Below, piece after piece: positions 35,801-43,700 of a DNA stretch of 64,000 nucleotides (the stretch's first letter is position 1; each line of letters opens with the position of its first letter). The stretch is from the NCBI RefSeq assembly GCF_037975245.1, contig NC_092562.1, positions 21,655,054 to 21,719,053 on the forward strand. The letters are read 5' to 3'. This DNA is from Apostichopus japonicus. Its lineage: Eukaryota; Echinodermata; Holothuroidea; Aspidochirotida; Stichopodidae. The notes under the pieces were generated by a model that saw only the letters and a program-made list of their open reading frames with translations, searched no databases and was not told the origin of the DNA. The translations under genes and the position numbers were made by a program.

Positions 35801-37453
35801 CAATACCCACAGCATGGTGTATAAACGATACAGCGATGGACATCTCAGGTCCAGCTAAAGATAACAAGGTATCACATTTCATTACTGTCTGCATTTTGTA
35901 GCGACATGAACAAAACGTCACTTGCAAGCAACAGAAAGTTAACTTTTTCAGATAGCCGCATGCCGTTTGGGGTGAGTCTTCAATGCCTTTAACAAGTCGA
36001 TGAATCATGTAGCCATTACATGCTACAATTAAAGATCTGACACAATCTAGAATATGTGCAGCTGGACAGAGAATATAGCAATGTGATGTGATATATGTTC
36101 TTGGTGGTTAGGACTGTAAAGTTAAAATGTCTATAAAGATCTTCAATATTGGTAGTAAAGCTGTTTATTGAATTCTGAACATGGATGACCATTATCTGAC
36201 TTTTCTAGCATATTTTGGAGTAATGCTGATGCCTGTAAAAGCTTGATTTTTGTACATTGTGGAAGAGAGAAAAACTGATGGATTCTCTGTAAAAGTAGTC
36301 CCAATATACAGATGCCATCATTACTTCTAGCTAATCTAAGATCTCAATGACACAATTAGCTACCTCACCTACACCCCAACGCCCACCCCCAACCACCACC
36401 CTTCCTTGTTACTGACTCCTCCACCGTCACAATGCATTTAAACAAAGAAGAATCAGATAATTAGCCTACACAGACTCACAAAATTGGTCCGCTCTAACTT
36501 TCCACCCTTAACTCCTCCATATGCCCCCGCATGTACTCCCTTCCTTTCCCCTGTCCCTCCCTCCTCCCTTCAAGGAAAAAGGCAACATCTAGTCTAACAC
36601 AGTAAGCATACATGGTCTCATATGACTATGACAATGTTCCTAACCTCGTAGTTGTCTAAATATGAAGAATTAGTAAGGGTTACTGCGACATCAAACTCTG
36701 CAGCTCGCTTCCCTACAAAACGTTGGATGAGCAGTTTGACTGCATCAGCTTGATCAGCTGCAGGTGTTTTACTCCGCAGAACATCCAATGCAGGAAACTC
36801 TACAGAATAGTGAAAACAATAGAAAGTAGCCAATAAAAAAACATGTTTACTTCTGAATAGGTAGAGCTCTGTGTTTCTTAACATTCACCAAACAGTTTCA
36901 CTCCTGGCTTTAGCTAGCCACCTGTATCGTAGTCTGTTAAATGACATAACCACGAATAGATGAAGTAGGAAAGTGTCTGGATACTTGGATATATACAGTG
37001 GAAGTGCATGAAATAAGTCTAGGCCTACATGCACTGAGAAGGGCGGATCGGTGGAAAGGTGTCTTAAATTCATTAATAGATTACAAACAAGGTTCTAGTG
37101 TTACAAATATGTGAAGTACATTAAATGTTCTTGCTTTTGTTAGGTATCCCTCAAGTAGTGCACATAAACCCACTCACTTCAATCCCACCCCCCCTCCATC
37201 CCCCCCTCCCCATTCTACTTCTAGCTTAAACACTGAATGGAAAGGAATACCTGTTAGTATCTTTAACATATTGGCACCAATCTTTTCATCCAGTTTAGAG
37301 AAGTTATAGATAATGGTTGATATTTGAGTATGGTCACTGTTGGTAAATCAGACACCGAGTTTGACCTAACTACCCTAGGGCTACGTTATACCAACCTTTT
37401 CCATGGAGAACAGGAACAGCTGTCATACACAAGAAGAAGAGTAACATGTACAT
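17678..37453 (-). CDS. NAGLU: Alpha-N-acetylglucosaminidase, complete 19-exon gene
   Basis: Lysosomal glycoside hydrolase family 89 enzyme that removes terminal non-reducing alpha-N-acetylglucosamine from heparan sulphate. Nineteen exons with GT-AG borders join without a phase conflict to 2346 nt, 781 residues (human protein: 743). Order: signal peptide (1-20), N-terminal NAGLU domain (~25-125), barrel domain (~130-470), helical C-terminal domain (~475-745), then an extra tail of ~36 residues. Recognition motifs include [24 protein letters not shown] and [14 protein letters not shown]. The catalytic glutamates are E322 in DTFNEM and E450 in GTTPEG, 128 apart against 130 in human. Several N-glycosylation sequons are present (NSS, NVT, NWT, NIT). 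The start at 37453 has A at -3, and an in-frame TGA lies upstream. Introns 9 and 18 hold large minisatellites copied from splice junctions. Identity is very secure; activity is inferred. Confidence 0.96.
17860..18560 (-). repeat. 81-bp minisatellite abutting NAGLU exon 19 acceptor
   Basis: Eight near-identical units carry GAGTCTCC at 17955, 18036, 18115, 18196, 18277, 18358, 18439 and 18518, a spacing of 81 bp (79 where one TA is missing). The real exon junction, with the same GAGTCTCC, is at 17853; the first interval is 102 bp because of an extra AAACAAAAGAAATATTTG-like insert. On the gene strand every unit reads CCATCCTAG/GAGACTCAGTTT against the true AATCCAG/GAGACTCGGTTT. Each unit therefore contains a copy of the splice acceptor and of the first dozen exon bases. 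Confidence 0.92.
18561..18976 (-). other. Remainder of NAGLU intron 18
   Basis: AT-rich intron without recognisable features beyond faint echoes of the adjacent minisatellite (GGGATAGTCCACATTATGA near 18560). Confidence 0.4.
18977..19131 (-). CDS. NAGLU: NAGLU exon 18, C-terminal domain
   Basis: Residues 670-721 plus one base: [28 protein letters not shown] and [13 protein letters not shown], matching human YYTPRWRLFLEALVDSV. Acceptor ATTACAG, donor CACAAG/GTTTGT (weak). Confidence 0.93.
19132..20069 (-). other. NAGLU intron 17
   Basis: No repeat or internal gene recognised. A C-rich, T-rich stretch spans about 19600-19790. Confidence 0.5.
20070..20113 (-). CDS. NAGLU: NAGLU exon 17, C-terminal domain
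   Basis: Residues 656-669 plus two bases: [14 protein letters not shown], matching human ILDYANKQLAGLVA. Acceptor TTGTCAG, donor GGAAG/GTAAGT. At 44 nt it is the shortest exon. Confidence 0.93.
20835..20897 (-). CDS. NAGLU: NAGLU exon 16, C-terminal domain
   Basis: Residues 635-655: [18 protein letters not shown], matching human FYEQNSRYQLTLWGPEGN. Acceptor GATAG, donor GGCAAC/GTGAGT, phase 0. Confidence 0.94.
21471..21591 (-). CDS. NAGLU: NAGLU exon 15, C-terminal domain
   Basis: Residues 594-634: [19 protein letters not shown] and [15 protein letters not shown], equivalent to human [24 protein letters not shown]. Acceptor CTGTAG, donor GATGAT/GTAAGT. Confidence 0.94.
21592..23262 (-). other. 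NAGLU intron 14
   Basis: Contains a two-copy 42-bp tandem repeat at 22248-22322 (TTTGAGATAACCT then CCCCTTGA) and a diverged single copy of the TGACCT-type repeat near 22555-22680. A 120-codon plus-strand open frame at 21616-21978 has no recognised family. Confidence 0.5.
23263..23367 (-). CDS. NAGLU: NAGLU exon 14, C-terminal domain
   Basis: Residues 559-593 plus two bases: [16 protein letters not shown] and CYQNLTAAY, matching human RYDLLDLTRQAVQELV. Acceptor AAAACAG after a T-rich tract, donor GTTAA/GTAAGT. Confidence 0.94.
23640..23790 (+). repeat. Dispersed repeat family A, copy 2 (NAGLU intron 13)
   Basis: GGACAATTTATGTCACCATG, then TTAAGTATTTTATGGAAATG and AATAAA, then GGGCTCCCCAACTGACCCCA. 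The same order occurs in the copy near 52470-52650. Confidence 0.6.
24324..24409 (-). CDS. NAGLU: NAGLU exon 13, C-terminal domain
   Basis: Residues 531-558 plus two bases: [16 protein letters not shown], equivalent to human IWYNRSDVFEAWRLLL. Acceptor CTTAAG (weak tract), donor TTCAG/GTCAGA. Found because it exactly fills the gap between exons 12 and 14. Confidence 0.9.
24724..24883 (-). CDS. NAGLU: NAGLU exon 12, C-terminal domain
   Basis: Residues 477-530. [22 protein letters not shown] and [11 protein letters not shown] match human RRYGVSHPDAGAAWRLL, SVYNC and RRPSLQMN. Acceptor CGCTAG, donor AAAC/GTAAGT, phase 0. Confidence 0.94.
24884..25893 (-). other. NAGLU intron 11
   Basis: Near the exon 12 acceptor (24900-24995) there is an A/T-rich short repeat with two copies of AATAATAAAAATAGAAATTC; on the gene strand this supplies the pyrimidine-rich tract. 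At the other end (25805-25888) is the 20-bp array next to the exon 11 donor. Confidence 0.6.
25805..25888 (-). repeat. 20-bp tandem array abutting NAGLU exon 11 donor
   Basis: On the gene strand, immediately after the donor GTATGAACT, come about four units of GAATATTTATATAGACTATT with small changes. The first unit begins ten bases inside the intron. Confidence 0.85.
25894..26036 (-). CDS. NAGLU: NAGLU exon 11, second catalytic glutamate
   Basis: Residues 430-476 plus two bases. [18 protein letters not shown] carries E450, equivalent to human E446. Acceptor CGACAG, donor GAATG/GTATGA. A 20-bp tandem array starts a few bases into the following intron. Confidence 0.95.
26405..26554 (-). CDS. 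NAGLU: NAGLU exon 10, barrel
   Basis: Residues 380-429: [28 protein letters not shown] and RMDAVNK. The acceptor (GTATCTCGAAG/GGTCGG) and the first ~18 exon bases resemble the unit of the minisatellite that fills the upstream intron, so this exon start is effectively the last unit of the array. Donor AACAAG/GTAAAA. Confidence 0.95.
26538..28169 (-). repeat. 96-97-bp minisatellite abutting NAGLU exon 10 acceptor
   Basis: About 16 full units plus a truncated one. The marker GATACAAGAAG recurs every 96-97 bp from 26560 to 28004; the unit length varies by one A in a GAAAA/GAAAAA run. On the gene strand each unit reads ACTTCTTGTATCTTGAAG/GGTAGAAGATTGTCTTG, which mirrors the true junction ACTTCTTGTATCTCGAAG/GGTCGGATGATCGTCTTG. 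The array thus overlaps the first bases of exon 10. Long open frames on the plus strand (for example 26783-27154 and 27581-28120) are translations of this repeat, possible because many units are 96 bp. Confidence 0.95.
28170..29008 (-). other. Remainder of NAGLU intron 9
   Basis: Non-repetitive AT-rich intron; nothing else recognised. Confidence 0.45.
29009..29162 (-). CDS. NAGLU: NAGLU exon 9, barrel
   Basis: Residues 328-379. Contains [23 protein letters not shown] and [16 protein letters not shown]. Acceptor TTCTAG, donor AGAG/GTAAAC, phase 0. The 2.5-kb intron that follows holds the 96-97-bp array. Confidence 0.95.
29552..29619 (-). CDS. NAGLU: NAGLU exon 8, first catalytic glutamate
   Basis: Residues 306-327 plus two bases. 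[13 protein letters not shown] carries E322, equivalent to human E316. The acceptor is the second of two closely spaced AGs (GCAAGAG/GAAGAG); only that one keeps frame. Donor CAAG/GTAAGA. Confidence 0.94.
29620..30627 (-). other. NAGLU intron 7
   Basis: Contains a purine-rich G/A tract near 29790-29815 and a short GACTGA microsatellite near 30420. No gene seen. Confidence 0.5.
30628..30691 (-). CDS. NAGLU: NAGLU exon 7, barrel
   Basis: Residues 284-305: [19 protein letters not shown], matching human CSFLLAPEDPIFPIIGSLF. Acceptor TTCCAG, donor AAAATG/GTAAAG, leaving in phase 0. Confidence 0.93.
30889..31086 (-). mobile_element. hAT-type MITE (198 bp) in NAGLU intron 6
   Basis: The right end, read on the minus strand, is CAGTGGTTCTTAAACCCTTA, the familiar hAT-type MITE terminus. 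The left end is CAGCGTTTAATACCTAACC, an imperfect inverted match. Flanking 8-mers are GGCAAGAC (30881-30888) and GGCTAGAC (31087-31094), a one-mismatch 8-bp target duplication as hAT elements make. Too short to code; a non-autonomous, ageing copy. Confidence 0.75.
31460..31525 (-). CDS. NAGLU: NAGLU exon 6, barrel
   Basis: Residues 262-283 plus two bases: [11 protein letters not shown] and WGHFTCNLS, equivalent to human RVFPQVNVTKM and WGHFNCSYS. Acceptor CTACAG, donor CTG/GTAAGT. Confidence 0.93.
31526..32353 (-). other. NAGLU intron 5 with 73-bp duplication
   Basis: At 32049-32194 a 73-bp segment beginning CAAATACCACTCT and containing TTTGGTCAAA and CCTAAAGAAGT is present twice in tandem. 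The rest is unremarkable. Confidence 0.7.
32354..32515 (-). CDS. NAGLU: NAGLU exon 5, barrel
   Basis: Residues 208-261 plus two bases. Contains [35 protein letters not shown] and GGFKR. Acceptor TATACAG, donor AAACG/GTCTGC (weak at +3 to +6, but phase and homology demand it). Confidence 0.95.
32516..33555 (-). other. NAGLU intron 4 with 11-bp array
   Basis: An 11-bp repeat (TTTACCATAGG) recurs about four times at 33285-33340. No gene seen in the rest. Confidence 0.7.
33556..33774 (-). CDS. NAGLU: NAGLU exon 4, barrel start
   Basis: Residues 135-207 plus two bases. Very strongly conserved: [44 protein letters not shown] and GPAFLAW. Acceptor CACAG, donor CCTG/GTATGA. Confidence 0.96.
34834..34877 (+). 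repeat. 44-bp subterminal hairpin motif, copy 1
   Basis: Starts TGTACGCTCCGCGCCAACC, ends GGCGCTCCGCTTAGATAGT. GCGCCAAC and GTGGCGC form the arms of an imperfect hairpin, and CGCTCCGC is directly repeated. The same 44-bp length occurs at 35169, 53866 and 55078. Confidence 0.85.
35169..35212 (+). repeat. 44-bp subterminal hairpin motif, copy 2
   Basis: Same motif as at 34834, preceded by the shared block GTGCCGTTTCCGGCCATCTG found in similar form before the copies at 53866 and 55078. Confidence 0.85.
35388..35578 (-). CDS. NAGLU: NAGLU exon 3, N-terminal domain
   Basis: Residues 72-134 plus two bases. The [24 protein letters not shown] and GQVNVTSP segments match the human GVAAAAGLHRYL and HVAWSGSQLRLP region. 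Acceptor TAAAAG, donor CAAAG/GTAACG. Confidence 0.92.
35579..36644 (-). other. NAGLU intron 2
   Basis: C-rich stretch at 36370-36420 and 36500-36570. No repeat family or gene recognised. Confidence 0.45.
36645..36799 (-). CDS. NAGLU: NAGLU exon 2, N-terminal domain
   Basis: Residues 20-71, entering in phase 1 after acceptor CTGTAG and leaving in phase 0 at GAG/GTTAGG. Contains [10 protein letters not shown] and AAEFDVAVT, aligning with the start of the mature human enzyme. Confidence 0.9.
36800..37395 (-). other. NAGLU intron 1
   Basis: C-rich tract near 37187-37215; otherwise nothing recognised. Confidence 0.45.
37396..37453 (-). CDS. NAGLU: NAGLU exon 1, signal peptide
   Basis: Residues 1-19 plus one base. 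[19 protein letters not shown] is a typical short secretory signal with a hydrophobic core, needed for entry to the secretory pathway on the way to the lysosome. Donor AAAAG/GTTGGT. A second in-frame ATG lies two codons on; the first has the better context (A at -3). Confidence 0.88.
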
Positions 37454-40400
37454 GATTGTGTTTGTTAGAGCTTTACACAAAGATGTGTTTCACTGGCACT
37501 GTGGAGAAGAAGATGAAAGCAAGTTTCAACTCAATGCAAGATCATACTACAGATTGATATGGTTACCTTTGGAGTTAACTTTAGGGGCATTTAACATGCT
37601 ACCCTGTACAAAGGAAAGTTACAAGTTATACTGTAAGGCACACTCAACCTGCACAACCAGAATATTTGCTTGAATATGACATCTAACCTTGAATGGATAC
37701 CACCAACAGCAACGCGTACATTACATTCAGGCTGATCCCTCGTTTCATATTTTAATTTCAAAGTGATGTAAGTGTGGCCAACATGGTCAAAACTGTACAA
37801 GTAATGGCTATAAACTTGGAAAGTTATTTTTCACCACTGTACTGTAGAAATTTAATTAAAAATTCACATCGGCTGCCAATGTCAATGTTACAACTGTCAA
37901 CGGATGACACCTTATACAGGCTGACTTTACTCAGATACAATGAAGTCTGAATTGCCTTGTGATTTCTTAAAATAAAAGTCACTTTGGAATTGATATTGGT
38001 CAAAGAGAAAACTTCAATGGATTACAATGAACGTGATCAAGTTGCTTGTTCTGATATGCCAAGTCTACAAGTGTTTAGGCTAATGTGTTGCTAGAGTATC
38101 AGGAATAACTTGAGCAATGTGCCCTTTTCCGGTCGCACCAAAAAGTAGGAATAGGGCAAGGCACCTGTACAGTATGTAGTTGATACATTGTTTGTTCAGT
38201 TCAGGGAAATTACCCAAGGCCAATATGAAACACAAAACAGTCTTGCAGAATATACAAGTCATATCCACAATCTTGTCAGAATTATAAAATTACTGTTCTT
38301 TCCCTATGAGTTTGAGAAAGGGGACAAATCATCCAACAAGCCTAGCCTATATCCTACCCATCTTCTTATAAGCCCTGACTGACTGAGTGTTTCTGCATGT
38401 CCAATTTTCACAGGGTACTTGATTATTTTTGTATTGCAAGGAATAAAACTTTATTATAATAATGTTTTTCCATGGTTGGTTGGAACAGTTTCATTTGTCA
38501 ATCATTGTTCAAAGTTATGAGCCTTACATTTAGGCCTATGGTGCAATAACAGGGTCAACCAAGTACATACGGGTAGGCCCTGAGTCCTCACATGACATTC
38601 TATCTTCTGTTGGAGTATCAAGTCCATTCGAGGGAAGGTCTATGCCCTAATATAGGTCATTAAGTGAACACCTGAACCGTTAGTCGTTACTACTTACATG
38701 AACTGAAATTTGAAAATGATTGCAAGCATAACAAGAACAGGCTGAAGTAGAAATTTAGCGCTGTGATGAGGTGAGTCTGTAACGATGTTATTTTTTCGCC
38801 AGTGTGTTGGAACTTTACGGTGTTTACACAGCTCGACCCAGGTACCGACTTGCTTATTATTAGTTATAATTGTAGCAAGCTTCCTTTTGCAATTTTAAAG
38901 TTTGAGCTCTTCAAACTTGAGTGACAGGACTGAGTTACGCCTATAATCTGTCCTTGTTCCGTACCACTAGTAACACAGAGTTCTTGTAAGAGTTCTTGAG
39001 TGGGCGTGGCAAATTATTTTGTGGAAAGTAGAGATCATAGAAATTTATAAGGATAGTACAGATACTTCAATTTGCTATTTGCAAATTTGAAGGCGTGACA
39101 AATTGCTGTGATTCAGCCACGAAACGCTTAGCATTTACTAAAGTAGCAACGATAACGTTGCAGCTGTATAGCGACAAGGATGCTCTCTTTAGACTTAGAC
39201 ATTTGAGGTAACACGGGCTTAGGAGTCATTTTTAATAAGACTTTAACAAATACTTTGTTAGTGTAAACAGGGAGTAGTTGTTTTAACTTCTTAATTGTCA
39301 CAACGGCAGTAGGATTAGAGACCAACCCGAATTTCCTGGCACTTGTCACGGCAACTAGTTAATTTAGGCTTTAGTTGGCCTAGCCTACATTGAACTCACA
39401 TTGAAGTTACAGTACGCATATAGTAGAACTAACACAACAGTTAGTCATTTACACTGTATTCAATCTTGGCAGACAATATGCAGCATATTCAAACCCTTAA
39501 CTTAAGTAGATTAGCACGGTTGTACGAAAAATGACGCACTTAACCTGCTTAGCATGAATATTTTGTTTAAGTACATCAGGCCATGAATGAAGACCATCAC
39601 CAGAATCGGTACTGTAACACAACAGTAATGTTTTACTTAAAATGAGCTACTTTCCAATCTTGGCGACCACTGAATAACTGACAGATTTCAAAAGTGAAGT
39701 GATGTTTATCCTAACATAGGCTGGCAATAAATATTCATACAGTTAAAGATAGGCTTGCCAACAGAAAATGCCTCACAGAGAAACTTTATTTCAGTCCTGA
39801 CCGATTCAATTCCAATAAAACTTGAGAAAAACGATGGCTGTTTTGAAACTTTTATAGAGCAGCAAGTTAAAGGACTGCTGTATATAGACACCAACTATAG
39901 CACGCTATCATGGAAAAGTTTCTTGTGACTACGTAATCATCTGCATCGCCTGCCACATATTTTTCCTTGTATGAGGGTTTAGTGTGAATGCTCTATGATT
40001 AACTACACCAGGGAGCTGCTACTCTAACATGTTTCCACACAGTGTACAACAACACAAAGAGCCTAATGGTGTTAGGAAGCTATGCAGGCTAATTGTTGAG
40101 CCTGAGGTCGATTTACGACCGTAGCAGGTCAATTTACATAATTACAAAACTTTCCTAGCTATAGCATGCTATAATTGGAGCCAATAAAGCACATCTTTAA
40201 GGTAATGTTTTGTTATAAATGTCATCATGTTTAAAAAGTCAGGTCAAAAGTTTGAAAGCTGAAGTTATAACATCCTTTGAACATATTTTGATTTGCTATG
40301 TACTTGTTCTTTCCCTATCAAAAATAGTTTGCTGTTTAATGCAAGCCAGTGATTAAGTTTCATTGTCTTCGTTTTGCTCTATTCCTGTACATTACTTTCA

Positions 40401-40528
40401 GTTCAAAGGACATACGAGAGATGAAGGGAAAAGGTGGGCAACTCTGAAAACACATCATTGTCTGAGGAGACTATATTTGTCACAGATTTGGATTTTAGAA
40501 ATTGTTTACAGATAAAAAAACATTCAAG
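37454..40528. other. Divergent intergenic region, NAGLU and SLC17-type gene
   Basis: About 3.1 kb between two start codons that point away from each other; it must hold both promoters and 5' untranslated exons. A donor-like GATGAG/GTGAGT on the plus strand near 38774 could end a 5' untranslated exon of the transporter gene, and an acceptor-like TTTACAG at 40505-40511 lies just before its ATG. AATAAAACTTTATTATAATAATG-like sequence near 38440 resembles a LINE/SINE tail. No core promoter element can be assigned by eye. Confidence 0.4.
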
Positions 40529-40702
40529 ATGACAAAGACACAATATTTGATATTCCTTTGTGGAATGGCAAACTTTATAAATGCAGCTGACCGAGTTATT
40601 ATGCCGATTGCCATCGTACCTATGTCAGATCTTTACGACTGGGATCTTAAACTCCAAGGATGGATCTTGAGTGCGTTTGCCTATGGCTACATCAGCAGTC
40701 AG
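40529..40702 (+). CDS. SLC17-type gene, exon 1
   Basis: Residues 1-58, start MTKTQYLIFLCGMANF, first helix DRVIMPIAIV and second helix start GWILSAFAYGYISSQ. Donor CAG/GTTAGA, phase 0. The acceptor-like TTTACAG 18 bases before the ATG suggests the coding start lies within the second transcribed exon. Confidence 0.88.
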
Positions 40703-43700
40703 GTTAGAGAACTTTTATGTTTCAATGCCACAGTGTTAATGCTTTATCAAATTGGTATGTTAACTAGTTTCCACAAAAGTCGTCTCGGTGGTCAGGACAT
40801 TTCATGCCCAGGAATAACAACCAGGACTGCTACTCTGATGCCAGTGAGATAAGTTGTTTCTGGTGCAATATAAAAAAAACATTTTTGTTAAATTCAGGTT
40901 AGCAAACTTTTACCCCACTATTTACTCTGTAGATATTATTACACTAGAAATTATCTGGACCAGGTGATATTGGAGAGGAGTGCAGTACATTCTTATGGAA
41001 TAAATGAAATCTATGTCAATTGCTGGCCCTGAGTATGGCAATATTCATGAGTAAAACATATTTTCAGTTTTGCAGATTTAGACAAGAATTTTTGAAGTAC
41101 TTAATGTGTTATTGTCAGACTTTAATATCAAACAATTTTTCTGTTCCATTTTGTAAACCACTGAAACGTGTAAGTTGCCATTTGTGGTCTGGGGATGTGG
41201 GGGGGGGGAGGGGGAGTGTTGGTTGCCTTCTTGGGCTGAAAGGTTACAAAATGTTTTGGGTTTGACAACTGTTTTCATTAGGTTCCAAATGCTACTGTAA
41301 ACTAGAGAAATAAATTGTAAAATCCACAACTTTATGTTGCAATAGGTCCATTGTTTCTTCTTCTTATTTTATCTTTATCTTTTTTTGTTGTGTTAATCTT
41401 CATGTTTCCTCTAACATGCTTCTAGACATCTTTGTTCGTTATATCAAAAAGCTTCATAAAGATATTAGTAAACTATTTCTGTCTTATAATTTATAACAAT
41501 TTGTAATCATTTACCACATCTATAGGTACTTGGTGGTAAGGCAGCCCAGCGTTTTGGAGGCAGGGCAGTTCTGGGCATTGCTGTGGCATGCTGGTCCTTA
41601 GCAACTTTCATCACTCCTGCGATTGCCTCTCAGGTTCACGCAGTCATCTTTACCAGGATCATACTGGGATTCGCGGAGGGCTTTTGTCTTCCGACAATTT
41701 TTCATGTCTTTTCCAGCAGCATATTGTTAGAAGAGCGTTCGAAGGCTTTCGGATATTTAGTGGCAGGTGGCTCTGTGGGTCAATGCTTAGCGTCAGTGGT
41801 AAGATATTTCCTGGTTTCCATGACAATTGCAATGCAATCGTGATGTCATGTATGTTTGTGCGTCTTTCCTTGCTTGCAGACTGGATATCTCAAGAAGAGA
41901 AACATCAATGGACATACTTGGTATATCTATGCTCTGATATTTTGATTCCAAAAACCCTGTTGTTTTTGGTGAGCCTGAAAGGTCAAAGGTCAAGATAGGT
42001 CTATAGAGAGGTCTTGATGCAAAAAACTTGTTACAAACATATCATATGAAGGAACAATTGCATGGATGTCAATACTCAGTATGTTGGTACCCCCATGTTG
42101 ACTACAAGATCTTAATTGTTTTCAATACAGTCAAAGATTATGTGAGGTCAGCTTGTAAATGTAATATCTCAATAGTGGAAGCTTGATCAGATCTTATACT
42201 TGTTATGTTGATGTCATTATTGAGTAGCCAAACAAAAGATTCCATATTATGTCGACAGAATTCTCGATGCCTTTGCATATTGTTGTAAATGTTGCCTTCT
42301 TATAATAGTATATGTTATCTGAATTCCCCCCCCCCACCTCCCCCAAGATGGTTCCATCATAATAACATGTACCAAGTTTGAGAATATTGTATACTACTGA
42401 ATACAACGCATCCAATAATCGTGTGTGATATTATATATTTTTTTCAATTTGTGTTATTCTTTATAGATCTGTCCATATATGAGCTGGCCTAACATGTTTT
42501 ACACATTTGGTGCTATCGGTCTGGTATGGGTCGTTCTCTGGTTTATGTTGTACAGCAAGAACATGGAGAGTCTGACCTCTGACCCACAGAAGCTCATGGA
42601 ACAAAAGGTGGGCGCAATTTAACCCAGTCTGGTATATTACCATGGCAACACTTACAGACTTGTAAACAAAATTTGAAGTTTTGAAAGATATTTAATATAA
42701 GAATTTATATAAGATATAAGAAGGCAGTGATATTCATTTGGGCACCCCAGAAAAATGTCACAGGTGTTTAGTTTTGCGTTCTAACGAAAATGCTAGCATA
42801 TTTTGAGTTGTGTGTTCCGTAGAAATCTTTACCTTTCAATGAAGCATACCAACATCTAACTTTAAGGTCAACTGCCCAGATGGTGCCACACCGAATCAAA
42901 CAGATATTCTCTAAATATGTTCTGTTTTTTTTTCCCCGTTTTTTTGTAGGTCGATACCACAGATCAGGTCAGTTGGAGGAGTTACCTATCACATCGCCCT
43001 CTGTGGGCTATATACACCGCTCATTTCTGCATGAATACCTCGAATTATATCATCAGTACCTGGCTGCCGACGTATCTCCAGAAGACGCTCGGAGCTAACC
43101 CACGTGACGTCAGTTTCACTGCGTTGCCTTTCATTGCCAACTCCATCGTTGGTGTAGGTGAGAACCGGCTATTGCTCTTGTTTTTTTTCTGTTAAGAGCA
43201 GGTCTTTGGTTTAATATCAATTGCTGTGACAAAAAAAGGAATATATATTATGATCGTGCTTATTTGTTATTTATTTGTTTATGTATTTATTTATTTATGT
43301 ATTTGTTAATTCTTATTTAGGAAGTTTCCGTACTATTCCTCCTCCTCCCCCCCCCCCCCCCCCGAACGTTGACAGAAAGTAAATAGTATAGAGCTGACAG
43401 CATTAAGATTTTGCAGTCTCTATTTTAGTCCAAACTTGAAAGGAGATTGAAATGACTTTGACTTGTTTCACTGCACGCCATTCAATGTAGTTGTGCGACT
43501 TGTACGATCAAATAAATTGAAAGGCAAATAGATGTGATAGGTTCTGTAGTGTAGTTAATTCAATAACCTATGTGGCTACTTTGATCAAATTTATTTGAAC
43601 CAAGGGCAATGTTTCTCTCTCTCTCTCTCACCCTCACCCACTCCCCCCCCCCCCCAACCCCCTTCATTTTGGCCAGATGTCACTCTCATAGGTAAAGGTT

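Noticed and set aside
39128-39349. Minus-strand open frame of 73 codons in the divergent intergenic region
   Set aside because: No ATG start, no recognised family, no splice partner; could be part of a 5' exon but unsupported.
41588-41998. 136-codon plus-strand frame overlapping exon 2 of the transporter gene
   Set aside because: Shifted frame of the real exon; it lacks the MFS motifs and runs through the donor.
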